Shown here in pieces: positions 8,344 through 16,182 of a stretch of 64,000 nt of DNA. The stretch's first letter is position 1, and the number at the start of each line of letters is the position of its first letter. Under the pieces are notes generated by a model that saw only the letters and a list, made by a program, of their open reading frames with translations, had not been told where the DNA came from and ran no database searches. The DNA comes from Pedobacter sp. AK013 (lineage in GTDB: Bacteria > Bacteroidota > Bacteroidia > Sphingobacteriales > Sphingobacteriaceae), in contig NZ_JACHCQ010000015.1 of NCBI RefSeq assembly GCF_014205835.1, forward strand, positions 1-64,000. The letters are read 5' to 3'. The position numbers and the translations under genes are program-made.

Positions 8344-9272
8344 TGGATCAGCGTAATCTCATCATCATTTTAGGGGCAACTGCCTCTGGCAAAACCAAGC
8401 TTGCCGTAAGCATAGCCGATGCCTTAAATGGAGAAATTATTAGTGCAGATAGCCGTCAGATATTTAAACGAATGGATATTGGTACCGGTAAAGATTTGCA
8501 AGAATATTATATTAATTCAAGAAAAATTACTCACCATTTAATTGATATTTTAGAACCTGGTGAACGTTATCATGTAGATGCTTTTAAAAATGACTTCTAT
8601 CAAGCCTTTGAATCTGTAACGAAAAAAAACAAAATACCTATCCTGTGTGGTGGAACAGGGATGTATATCCATAGTCTTTTGCAAAATCAAACTTTAACAG
8701 CTGTTCCAGTAAACCAACAATTAAGAGATCAGCTCAACCCATTGTCGAAAGAAGAGTTGATTTCAAAATTACAGCATGGTAAAAACCAAAATATGGATCA
8801 TGTTGATCTTTCCTCTAAAAAGAGATTAATCCGCGCATTAGAAATAACTGATTATTTGAGACATAATACCCTGGAAGTTGTTGAAAGGCCCGAAATTAAA
8901 CCGATTATCTTTGGATTGAAGAATGAAACAGAAGTGACCCGAGCTAAAATTCTAACAAGATTGAACGAAAGATTCAAGGCAGGTTTAATTGAGGAGGTAG
9001 AACAATTAATTAAAGAAGGTATTGGCAAAGAAATGTTGGTTTTCTATGGACTGGAATATAAATTCATTGTTAATTACCTGGATGGCTTATTAACTTTTGA
9101 AGAATTAAAGCTAAGACTGGGCATTGCTATTTGCCAATATGCGAAACGACAAAGTACCTTTTTCAGGAAAATGGAAAAGGACAATATTGAGATTATTTGG
9201 CTCGATGCATCAGCACCTTCAAACGTACTAAAACAGCTGGTAATTGAAAAAGTTTTAGCTAACGGAAATTAA
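8343..9272 (+). CDS. miaA: tRNA dimethylallyltransferase
   Basis: MiaA transfers a dimethylallyl group to N6 of A37 in tRNAs reading codons that begin with U. The P-loop GATASGKT is at residues 11-18. The substrate-binding motif SADSRQIFKRMDIGTGK follows near residue 37, then CGGTGMYI near 100 and KKRLIRALEI near 160. The length of 309 residues is normal. The ATG overlaps the stop codon of the preceding GNAT-like gene by one base, so expression is probably coupled. Confidence 0.96.
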   Translation: MDQRNLIIILGATASGKTKLAVSIADALNGEIISADSRQIFKRMDIGTGKDLQEYYINSRKITHHLIDILEPGERYHVDAFKNDFYQAFESVTKKNKIPILCGGTGMYIHSLLQNQTLTAVPVNQQLRDQLNPLSKEELISKLQHGKNQNMDHVDLSSKKRLIRALEITDYLRHNTLEVVERPEIKPIIFGLKNETEVTRAKILTRLNERFKAGLIEEVEQLIKEGIGKEMLVFYGLEYKFIVNYLDGLLTFEELKLRLGIAICQYAKRQSTFFRKMEKDNIEIIWLDASAPSNVLKQLVIEKVLANGN

Positions 9273-9328
9273 CTTTTATTGGTCATCTTAATGTTGGTTT
9301 ATGGCCTAAATAGTATCAAAAATGCCCT

Positions 9329-9346
9329 TTTGGCACAACCTTTGTA
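9329..9346 (+). promoter_or_regulatory. Candidate sigma-54 promoter upstream of a beta-barrel gene
   Basis: The sequence TTGGCAC-AACCT-TTGTA has GG (9332-9333) and the -13 G (9344) exactly 12 bp apart, as in the RpoN consensus TGGCAC-N5-TTGCW. Only the -12 base differs (T for C). It lies about 45 bp before the start codon of the outer-membrane gene at 9391. No enhancer-binding activator gene is nearby. Confidence 0.45.
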
Positions 9347-9390
9347 CTTGTTATAACATATTAATTTAACTCAAAAACAATATCTTAAGC

Positions 9391-9891
9391 ATGAAAACAA
9401 TTACAAAAATCATTGCTACTTCAGCAGCTGTCGTGGCTTTATTCTTTAGTACAAATGCTAACGCGCAATCTCGAAATTTAGGTATAGGATTAAATGTAGG
9501 TGCAGGAACTACAACAGGTTTAGGTTTGGTTATTGGTGGTGACATCAGGTACCAGTTTAATGTTGATAAACAACTATCTATCCCTGTAACAGCTGGTTAT
9601 AACAACTTTTCAAGAAAAGATTCATACGGGGGAGGTAGTTTTGGAATTATTCCAGTAAAAGCTGGTGCTAAATATTTCTTTAATGATTCAGGTTCTGGTG
9701 CTTATGGATTAGCAGAACTTGGTGCTGGTTTTGGAACTGAAAAAGGTTCTGGTACTTCATTCGTTTATTCACCAGCAATTGGTTATGCGTGGCCTAGTGG
9801 TTTAGATGTAGCAGCAAAATATGAAGGTTACTCTAATAATGGTAGCATAGGTTTTGCAGGTATTCGTTTAGCTTACGGATTTAGCTTGTAA
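9391..9891 (+). CDS. Small outer-membrane beta-barrel protein
   Basis: This is a 166-residue exported protein with a signal peptide ending at about residue 26 (STNANAQ). The mature part is Gly-, Tyr- and Ser-rich with alternating hydrophobic strands and a C-terminal IRLAYGFSL, typical of 8-stranded outer-membrane barrels. The next gene downstream is a paralogue with a near-identical signal peptide (MKTITK...), so this is a tandem duplication. A sigma-54-like promoter precedes it and a strong terminator follows. The function is unknown. Confidence 0.75.
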   Translation: MKTITKIIATSAAVVALFFSTNANAQSRNLGIGLNVGAGTTTGLGLVIGGDIRYQFNVDKQLSIPVTAGYNNFSRKDSYGGGSFGIIPVKAGAKYFFNDSGSGAYGLAELGAGFGTEKGSGTSFVYSPAIGYAWPSGLDVAAKYEGYSNNGSIGFAGIRLAYGFSL

Positions 9892-9913
9892 ACTTAAACC
9901 ACAGATAATATTG

Positions 9914-9942
9914 AAAGCCCCGATTTTGATCGGGGCTTTTTT
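9914..9942. terminator. Strong rho-independent terminator between the two barrel genes
   Basis: AAAGCCCCGAT (9914-9924) pairs perfectly with ATCGGGGCTTT (9929-9939) around a 4-nt loop, followed by a T run. It ends the first barrel transcript, so the second gene must have its own promoter in 9943-10044. Confidence 0.9.
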
Positions 9943-10044
9943 ATTTCATAATATTCTGAAAAAAATGAAAATTTAAAAATCCATAACCGATATTTTAACG
10001 TAAGTACATTCAAACCCTTAATTGATAACTTAAAATATCTAAGA

Positions 10045-10596
10045 ATGAAAACAATTACTAAACTTTTTGCAACGACATTAACGGCCTTTGCGCTTTTAAC
10101 CACAACGAATTTAAAAGCCCAAACGACAGGAGCCACCGAGTCTACAACAACAGGAAGCGGAATGGCATTTAAAATTGGTGCAGGTGTAAATTACGGAATA
10201 TTTCCAGATAGATCTGAAATGGACTACGGTTATGGTGCAGATGTAAAACTTCAGTACGATTTAAGTCCGTTTGTAGCAGTAACAGCTTCTGGTGGCTATA
10301 CCCGCTTAAAATGGAAAGGCAGCCCACTTAAATTCGAATTTATCCCTTTATTAGGCGGTGTTAGGGTATTCCCGATTGAAAGAATGTACCTGGCTACTGA
10401 ACTTGGCTCTGGTTTAGCCATTAAAGAGGGTGCCAATATGAACTTTATCTATACCGGTGGTTTAGGTTACGAATGGAAAAACGGTCTTGATTTAGGTGTG
10501 AAATACGAAGGTTATGTAAACAATAGTGCTTCTGATCTTTACTTCATGAAAACCGGACAATTTAACTTGAGATTGGCTTATAATTTTAAATTATAA
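10045..10596 (+). CDS. Outer-membrane beta-barrel protein, paralogue of the preceding gene
   Basis: This 183-residue protein has a signal peptide ending near residue 26 (NLKAQ). Its predicted barrel strands include VNYGIF, YGADVKLQYDLSPFVAVTASGGYTRL and, at the C-terminus, FNLRLAYNFKL. The signal peptide is close to that of the protein at 9391, and the segment GLGYEWKNGLDLGVKYEGYVNN matches GYAWPSGLDVAAKYEGYSNN in the neighbour, so the two are diverged duplicates. Each has its own terminator. The function is unknown. Confidence 0.75.
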   Translation: MKTITKLFATTLTAFALLTTTNLKAQTTGATESTTTGSGMAFKIGAGVNYGIFPDRSEMDYGYGADVKLQYDLSPFVAVTASGGYTRLKWKGSPLKFEFIPLLGGVRVFPIERMYLATELGSGLAIKEGANMNFIYTGGLGYEWKNGLDLGVKYEGYVNNSASDLYFMKTGQFNLRLAYNFKL

Positions 10597-10615
10597 TTAA
10601 AACATCATATAATTT

Positions 10616-10645
10616 AAAGTCCCGATGAAAATCGGGACTTTTTTA
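10616..10645. terminator. Rho-independent terminator
   Basis: AAAGTCCCGAT (10616-10626) pairs with ATCGGGACTTT (10631-10641) around a 4-nt loop, followed by Ts. It closes the second barrel gene. Confidence 0.9.
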
Positions 10646-10691
10646 TTTATTTACCATTTAAATTGCTATTTTGAGCCGAAAACCAAATACT

Positions 10692-11222
10692 ATGAAAAGA
10701 ATATTCGGAATAGCAATACTTGCCACATTAATGGCCTGTAATCAGGCTGATAAAAAATCTACAGAAACTAAAGATTCAACAAAAATCGATTCAGCATCGG
10801 TGAAAAATGAGATTTCTATAAAAGATAAGCAGAAATCCGAAATCTTTAGCCAATATGTAGATTTAAAAAATGCACTGGTAAAATCAGATTCAGCAAGTGC
10901 ACAAAAATCTGCTGCACAGTTGCAAATGAGTTTGGCTGCTTATAAAGGTTGTGAGCCTACCTCAGCTGTTGCGGGCAAAATCGCTGCAAGCAATATCCTC
11001 GTTTCGCAAAGAAAAGATTTCACGGTCTTAAGTGCCGATTTGATCGCTTTACTTAAAAATGCAGAAATAGAAAAAGGCACAATTTATGTTCAGCATTGCC
11101 CGATGGCTAATAAAGGAGATGGAGGTGACTGGTTATCAGCCGAAAAGGAAATTAAAAACCCTTATTACGGCAAAGAAATGTTAACCTGTGGAAGAGTTGC
11201 CGAAGAAATTAAAGCAAAATAA
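10692..11222 (+). CDS. DUF3347 lipoprotein, probable periplasmic copper-binding type
   Basis: The protein is a lipoprotein (signal MKRIFGIAILATLMAC, Cys at residue 16), followed by a Lys/Ser/Thr-rich linker and a helical DUF3347 domain. The C-terminal signature VQHCPMA, WLS, NPYYGKEMLTCG is the one seen in DUF3347/CusB-associated proteins linked to copper handling. I placed the start at the ATG of 10692. An upstream TTG (10671) would only add seven residues before a normal signal peptide. No efflux genes are adjacent, so a copper role is inferred from the family. Confidence 0.8.
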   Translation: MKRIFGIAILATLMACNQADKKSTETKDSTKIDSASVKNEISIKDKQKSEIFSQYVDLKNALVKSDSASAQKSAAQLQMSLAAYKGCEPTSAVAGKIAASNILVSQRKDFTVLSADLIALLKNAEIEKGTIYVQHCPMANKGDGGDWLSAEKEIKNPYYGKEMLTCGRVAEEIKAK

Positions 11223-11355
11223 GATTTCAGATCCTGTCTAATTAAGCACGATTGTTACGTCATTTTGACTAATTATTCATATTAATTTAACAGATTTGTT
11301 ATGCATGTATATTAATTTTATATAATTTAGAAAGCTATAAACACAATACAATAAT

Positions 11356-12645
11356 ATGTCAGATATTGCAGAGATAAAAGTTGATGGTAAGACAGTTGAA
11401 TTGCCAGTAATTACAGGAACAGAGGATGAAAAGGCCATTGATATTTCGAAATTAAGAGATCTTACGGGCTTCGTAACTTTAGATACTGGTTTTAAAAATA
11501 CTGGTTCTACAAAAAGCAAGATCACTTTTTTAGATGGTGAAAAGGGCATTTTAAAATATAGGGGATATTCTATTGAAGAGCTTGCTGCAAAATCGAGTTT
11601 TTTAGAAGTGATTTATCTGATTATTTATGGTGATCTTCCAACGCAGGCTCAATTAGAAGGCTTACAGGCCGAAATCAGCAAACATACACTCATCCATGAG
11701 GATATGAAGAAATTTTTTGATGGTTATCCATCAAAATCTCACCCAATGGGTCAATTAGGCTCCCTGATCTTCTCATTATCTACATTCTATCCAGAGTGCT
11801 TAAAACCAAATCAAACGGCAGAAGAACAAAATTTAACCATTATTAAACTTTTGGCTAAATTCCCAACCATTGTTTCTTTCGTTTATAAAAAATCGTTAGG
11901 TCATCCACTTATTTATCCAAAAAATAAATATGATTATGTGACCAATTTTCTTTGGATGACATTTGGACAACGTACAGAAGATTATGATGTAAACCCGATT
12001 GTTGTTAATGCCATGAATAAATTGCTAATTCTGCATGCAGATCATGAGCAAAACTGTTCGGCATCTACAGTTCGTATAGTAGGTTCTTCTGATTGTAATT
12101 TATATGCTTCAATTGCTGCAGGTATTGCTGCACTTTGGGGTCCATTGCATGGTGGTGCCAACCAGGCTGTGATCGATATGTTAGAATTGATTAAAGCTGA
12201 CGGTGGTGATACAGAGAAGTGGATTGCTAAAGCGAAAGATAAAAACGATCCGTTCCGTATGATGGGTTTTGGGCATAGGGTTTATAAAAACTTCGATCCA
12301 AGAGCTAAAATTATCAAAAAAGCTTGTGATGATATCTTAGAAAATCTGGGTATTGATGATCCGATTTTAGAAATTGCTAAGAAATTAGAGGAAGCAGCTT
12401 TAACTGATCAATACTTCATCGATCGCAAGTTATATCCAAATGTAGATTTTTATTCAGGTATTATTTACCGCGCTTTAGGTTTCCCATCCGAAATGTTTAC
12501 CGTCCTATTTGCGTTGGGCCGCTTACCAGGATGGATTGCACAATGGAAAGAAATGCATGAAAACAAAGAACCAATCGGCCGTCCACGTCAGATTTATGTT
12601 GGCGAAACCGACAGAGAATTTGTTGAGCTTAAAGACAGAAAATAG
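11356..12645 (+). CDS. gltA: Citrate synthase
   Basis: This enzyme condenses acetyl-CoA and oxaloacetate to citrate in the TCA cycle. The hexameric-type bacterial enzyme is recognised by HADHEQNCS (residues 227-235), GPLHGGANQ with catalytic His265, GFGHRVYKNFDPR with His307, and PNVDFYSG carrying the catalytic Asp. The length of 429 residues is typical. It is a single-gene unit with a strong bidirectional terminator 17 bp downstream. Confidence 0.97.
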   Translation: MSDIAEIKVDGKTVELPVITGTEDEKAIDISKLRDLTGFVTLDTGFKNTGSTKSKITFLDGEKGILKYRGYSIEELAAKSSFLEVIYLIIYGDLPTQAQLEGLQAEISKHTLIHEDMKKFFDGYPSKSHPMGQLGSLIFSLSTFYPECLKPNQTAEEQNLTIIKLLAKFPTIVSFVYKKSLGHPLIYPKNKYDYVTNFLWMTFGQRTEDYDVNPIVVNAMNKLLILHADHEQNCSASTVRIVGSSDCNLYASIAAGIAALWGPLHGGANQAVIDMLELIKADGGDTEKWIAKAKDKNDPFRMMGFGHRVYKNFDPRAKIIKKACDDILENLGIDDPILEIAKKLEEAALTDQYFIDRKLYPNVDFYSGIIYRALGFPSEMFTVLFALGRLPGWIAQWKEMHENKEPIGRPRQIYVGETDREFVELKDRK

Positions 12646-12666
12646 TTAGTCTTTAATATATAAAAA

Positions 12667-12697
12667 AACCACCCGATAATATTCGGGTGGTTTTTTT
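12667..12697. terminator. Bidirectional terminator after gltA
   Basis: AACCACCCGA (12667-12676) pairs perfectly with TCGGGTGGTT (12683-12692), flanked by A7 on one side and T7 on the other. It can stop gltA and also the opposing DUF3667 transcript. Confidence 0.92.
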
Positions 12698-12766
12698 ATG
12701 GGATTTATTTTATCCACTACCAATCTCCTAGAGCAAAGTGTAACGTAGTCGAGATATCTGTCGAGA

Positions 12767-12806
12767 TAATTTGATTTATTACGTAGCTACGTAATAAATC
12801 AAATTA
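12767..12806. repeat. 40-bp perfect palindrome spanning a stop codon
   Basis: Every base from 12767 to 12806 is complementary to its partner about the centre 12786/12787 (TACGTAGCTACGTA at the core). The DUF3667 stop codon (12781-12779) and its last codons lie inside it. Either strand as RNA could form an 18-bp stem with a 4-nt loop. Just beside it lies TCGAGATATCTGTCGAGAT, part of the repeat material common in this window. Confidence 0.9.
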
Positions 12807-13909
12807 ACCATAATAAATTCTGAGACATTAAACGCAATCCAGAAGAGTACAAAGATCCAGAACATTTTAAAGATAATGCTACCGGTTTTACGTTGATAGA
12901 AAACTTTTAACGCACTAAACATGTACCAACAAATCCAAACCAGCACAGCCAGCTCAATTGTTTTAGTAATCACGTAGGTATTTTGAAAAACATGCTTTAT
13001 CAATGGAGCCGTAAAAATCTGCACGATAAAATAAGCTGTCATACCATGGATGGTAAATATCAGGTGATTCAAATAGTAAATATGATTCTTCCTGAAATTC
13101 CACATGATAAAAAGTGCCAGTAAAGGCATCAATAAAAAGTATTGTTTTGGCCTGTTGTGTTCTAAAGTCTCATGAATCACTTCCGATTTTTCGCCAAGAC
13201 TGATTGCTCTCTTTTTCAACAGCTTTTCGTACCAGCTATCTTGTTCGGCTGAAGGAAGTTTTTGCTGACGCGCTAAATAGGACGCATAGGTACTATCGTT
13301 CCTTTCGATATGGATATCACTGTAATTATCAATAATATCTTCAAGCGAATCTGATTTAAGCGTTAGGTTTTCCGCTTTTATCCTATTCAGTTCAATTTCC
13401 TGATCTTTAAAGCCCAGTTTTTTAAATTCTTTAGTCTTTATCGCATTATCCAAAGATTTTACTGTCTTTTTAATAATGGCATTGTTTTCAGGCATTCCTG
13501 CAAGCTTAAGCGCTTTGCTTACACTATCCGTTACATTCTGGTTCTTTTTCTTTTCAACCGTGATGCCATCGTCATTATGTTTATCCTTCGTAACATGTTT
13601 GGGCGAATAAACAACCAAAAAATAAACAATGGAGACAAAAATGTACATGCTTACAGGATTGATGTACCTGGCTCTTTTACCAGCTAAATAATCGAGCGTA
13701 ACCTTTCCGGGCTTTGTTAAAAGAGGAGAGAGGGTTTGAAAGAATTTATTATCGAAGTGAAAGTAATGTGCAATACTGTGACTGATAAAAGCCCAGAAAC
13801 TTTCTTTTAATTCTAAATTTGGCTGACCACAATCACTACAATAATGTTTCTCAACATGAGCACCACAGTTTAGGCAGTTGTGTTCTTTTCTATACTTACC
13901 AGCTGACAT
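12779..13909 (-). CDS. DUF3667 membrane protein with N-terminal zinc ribbon
   Basis: The N-terminus has a zinc ribbon, CLNCGAHVEKHYCSDCGQPN (residues 12-31), then the DUF3667 signature around residues 40-90 (FWAFISHSIAHYFHFDNKFF, PGKVTLDYLAGKRARYINP). A membrane segment follows at about 90-105, then a charged region of roughly 150 residues, and three or four further membrane helices at the C-terminus. The function of DUF3667 is unknown. The gene starts 17 bp after the MFS gene stop, so the two may be cotranscribed. Its last codons form half of a 40-bp palindrome. Confidence 0.85.
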   Translation of the reverse strand: MSAGKYRKEHNCLNCGAHVEKHYCSDCGQPNLELKESFWAFISHSIAHYFHFDNKFFQTLSPLLTKPGKVTLDYLAGKRARYINPVSMYIFVSIVYFLVVYSPKHVTKDKHNDDGITVEKKKNQNVTDSVSKALKLAGMPENNAIIKKTVKSLDNAIKTKEFKKLGFKDQEIELNRIKAENLTLKSDSLEDIIDNYSDIHIERNDSTYASYLARQQKLPSAEQDSWYEKLLKKRAISLGEKSEVIHETLEHNRPKQYFLLMPLLALFIMWNFRKNHIYYLNHLIFTIHGMTAYFIVQIFTAPLIKHVFQNTYVITKTIELAVLVWICWYMFSALKVFYQRKTGSIIFKMFWIFVLFWIAFNVSEFIMVNLIYYVAT

Positions 13910-13926
13910 AAGAGGTTATTCGGAAA

Positions 13927-15306
13927 TTATAAATGGTTAATGGCTTCTACTTCGGCACGAGTATGTTTATGCTTAAATATCACAACAAAAACAATTGCAA
14001 TAATGAGTACATAAATGGTAAAGGTTAACCATATGTTATGCCAGTCTTTTACATCCAGCGCCCTGCTCAGATCTCCATTAGGAAATACCTCAATTCCTTT
14101 ATTTTTAAGGAATTTAAGCAGATGTACATTATCTTCCTCACTTTTAACGTATTTGGAAAGCGAACCAATAGTATGGTAGTAAGTGGTAAAGAAATGGCTA
14201 ATCATCCAGCCAGAAACCAAACTGCCAAACACGGCACCAAAGCCATTGGTCATCATCATAAATAAACCCTGCGCAGAAGAACGGATTTTTGGAGTAGTTG
14301 ATGTTTCTACAAACAGCGATCCAGATATGTTAAAGAAATCGAATGCCATGCCATAAACAACGCATGAAGTGATGATCATCCATAAGTTGGTTGATGGATC
14401 GCCATAAGCGAATAAACCAAAACGCAGTACCCAGGCGAACATTGCAATTGCAATTACCCATTTAATTCCAAATCTTTTCAAAAAGAAGGGAATAGCCAGG
14501 ATAAAAAGTGTTTCTGATACCTGCGAAATCGATAAAATAATGGTAGAATATTTAATTACAAATGATTCTGCAAAAACAGGAAATAATTTAAATTCATCTA
14601 AAAAAACATCACCATAAGCATTGGTTAGCTGTAAGGCCGCACCTAAAAACATGGAGAAGATAAAAAACAGCGCCATTTTGTAATCGGCAAAAAGCTTAAA
14701 GGATTCGAGTCCGAGCTTTTGTGCAAATGTTTTCTTATCGCTGATTAAGTTTAGGGGCTTACAGGCCGGTAATGTAAAAGAGTATACCCCCAATAACAAC
14801 GCACTTATACCTGCAATATAGAATTGGTTGGCACTGGCTTTATTACCTGTTAAATTGGTAATCCACATGGCAGCAATAAAACCGATAGTACCCCACACCC
14901 TAATGGGTGGGAAGTCTTTTATTACATCAAAATTACCGTTCTTTAAAGTAGTATAACTAATAGAATTGCTAAGTGCTATTGTTGGCATGTAAAAGCACAT
15001 GGCTACCAGCATTACCCAAAAAAAACTATGTGGACTTTCTACTTGAGGTAAATAAAACATAGTAGCTGCGTAAAGGATATGTAAGATAGCATAAAGCTTC
15101 TCTGCATTGATCCATTTATCGGCAATGATACCTGTAATGGTTGGCATAAATAGCGATGCAATGCCCATTGTAGAGAAAATTATCCCAAAATCTGCGCCAT
15201 CCCATTGTTTGGTTCCGAACCAATAATTTGCAATTGTAATTAACCACGCAGCCCATACAAAAAATTGCATGAAACTCATTATAGTTAAGCGAAACTTAAC
15301 GTTCAT
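13927..15306 (-). CDS. MFS transporter of the nucleoside:H+ symporter (NupG-like) family
   Basis: This is an inner-membrane protein of 459 residues with 12 predicted helices. The start FRLTIMSFMQFFVWAAW and the motif GIIADKWINAEK match the Nuc_H_symport group of the major facilitator superfamily (NupG/XapB type). Bacteroidota members are often annotated as nucleoside or sugar permeases, and the substrate here is not determined. A loop of about 50 residues lies between the last helices (KYVKSEEDNVHLLKFLKNKG). It leads DUF3667 in a likely two-gene unit. A 34-bp palindrome lies about 70 bp upstream. Confidence 0.85.
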   Translation of the reverse strand: MNVKFRLTIMSFMQFFVWAAWLITIANYWFGTKQWDGADFGIIFSTMGIASLFMPTITGIIADKWINAEKLYAILHILYAATMFYLPQVESPHSFFWVMLVAMCFYMPTIALSNSISYTTLKNGNFDVIKDFPPIRVWGTIGFIAAMWITNLTGNKASANQFYIAGISALLLGVYSFTLPACKPLNLISDKKTFAQKLGLESFKLFADYKMALFFIFSMFLGAALQLTNAYGDVFLDEFKLFPVFAESFVIKYSTIILSISQVSETLFILAIPFFLKRFGIKWVIAIAMFAWVLRFGLFAYGDPSTNLWMIITSCVVYGMAFDFFNISGSLFVETSTTPKIRSSAQGLFMMMTNGFGAVFGSLVSGWMISHFFTTYYHTIGSLSKYVKSEEDNVHLLKFLKNKGIEVFPNGDLSRALDVKDWHNIWLTFTIYVLIIAIVFVVIFKHKHTRAEVEAINHL

Positions 15307-15375
15307 AATAATAGTTTAGTTTGAGTTATTGAAAGTAAAACTTGAATATAGAACTATTTTGAATGATAATCCAAA

Positions 15376-15409
15376 ATGAACCTAAATTATTTTAAATAAT
15401 TTGGTTCAT
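15376..15409. repeat. 34-bp near-perfect palindrome upstream of the MFS gene
   Basis: ATGAACC (15376-15382) pairs with GGTTCAT (15403-15409). After one bulged T, AAATTATTT (15384-15392) pairs with AAATAATTT (15394-15402), leaving a single-base centre. There is no T-run, so an operator or a structured leader is more likely than a terminator. It sits between the DUF151 stop and the MFS start. Confidence 0.75.
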
Positions 15410-15492
15410 CTTAGAATTTAGCTTTTATAGAAGGGGATTTGAGAAAAATTTAGACAATTTTTGGTTGGATAAACATTTAAAATGTAATAATA

Positions 15493-16107
15493 CTAAGATG
15501 TTCCGCGTTTATTCAATTCATCTCTTAATCTTGCTGCCTTTTCATAGGCCTCTTCAGCAATAGCTTCCTGTAATTTTTGTTGAAGTTCTTCTAAGGTAAG
15601 ATCGCCAAAACCTTGTTGCTGGGTTGAAGTAGGCAAGCTATCTGCTTCGGGCTCTTTTGCAATAGAATCCATATTTTCAAGAAAAAGAAAATCATTACCT
15701 TCTATCACAATACCTGCAGAAGCCAAAATAAATTCGTAAGTATAAATCATAGCATTAAACCGAACAGCTAAAGCAATAGCATCTGATGTTCTGGCATCAA
15801 CTTCGTGCGTATTTTTACCATCGCTACAGATCAATTTAGCATAAAACACACCGTCAACCAGATTGTATATAATAATTTCCTGAATATTGATATGAAAAGT
15901 ATCAGCCATTGATTTGAATAAATCATGTGTTAATGGCCTACTAGGAGTCATTTTCTCAATTTCTATCGCAATGGCCTGTGCCTCAAATGCACCAATAATA
16001 ATCGGTAAGCGACGGCGTCCATTTACTTCTCCTAAAACAAGGGCATAAGCACCAGATTGAGTCTGGCTGTAAGATAAACCTACAATATCTAATTTAACTT
16101 TTTTCAT
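15493..16107 (-). CDS. Bifunctional nuclease family protein (DUF151 plus UVR motif)
   Basis: This is a DUF151/BFN-domain protein (VKLDIVGLSYSQTQSGAYALVL at the start, RRRLPIIIGAFEAQAIA, and DARTSDAIALAVRF near residue 125). A C-terminal UvrB/UvrC-type motif follows (LEELQQKLQEAIAEEAYEKA), as is usual in Bacteroidota members. DUF151 proteins have been described as nucleases, but their cellular role is poorly known. I chose the ATG at 16107 (MKKVKLD). A start five codons upstream would begin in a dispersed repeat element. Confidence 0.9.
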   Translation of the reverse strand: MKKVKLDIVGLSYSQTQSGAYALVLGEVNGRRRLPIIIGAFEAQAIAIEIEKMTPSRPLTHDLFKSMADTFHINIQEIIIYNLVDGVFYAKLICSDGKNTHEVDARTSDAIALAVRFNAMIYTYEFILASAGIVIEGNDFLFLENMDSIAKEPEADSLPTSTQQQGFGDLTLEELQQKLQEAIAEEAYEKAARLRDELNKRGTS

Positions 16108-16123
16108 ATTTGCAGATGTCATG

Positions 16124-16167
16124 TTGAGCTTGTCGAAACATTTAGCTAAATCCTTCGACAGGCTCAG
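16124..16167. repeat. Dispersed intergenic palindromic element
   Basis: TTGAGCTTGTCGAA (16124-16137) pairs with TTCGACAGGCTCAG (16154-16167), with wobbles, and the loop contains ATTTAGCTAAAT. It is followed by GATGACA. Related TTCGACAAGCTC and GATGAC words occur at 32592-32632 and elsewhere. It lies between etfA and the DUF151 gene. Confidence 0.7.
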
Positions 16168-16182
16168 GATGACAAGAATGAA

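Noticed and set aside
11277..11549. 90-codon minus-strand frame
   Set aside because: It is antisense to the start of citrate synthase and has no signal of its own.
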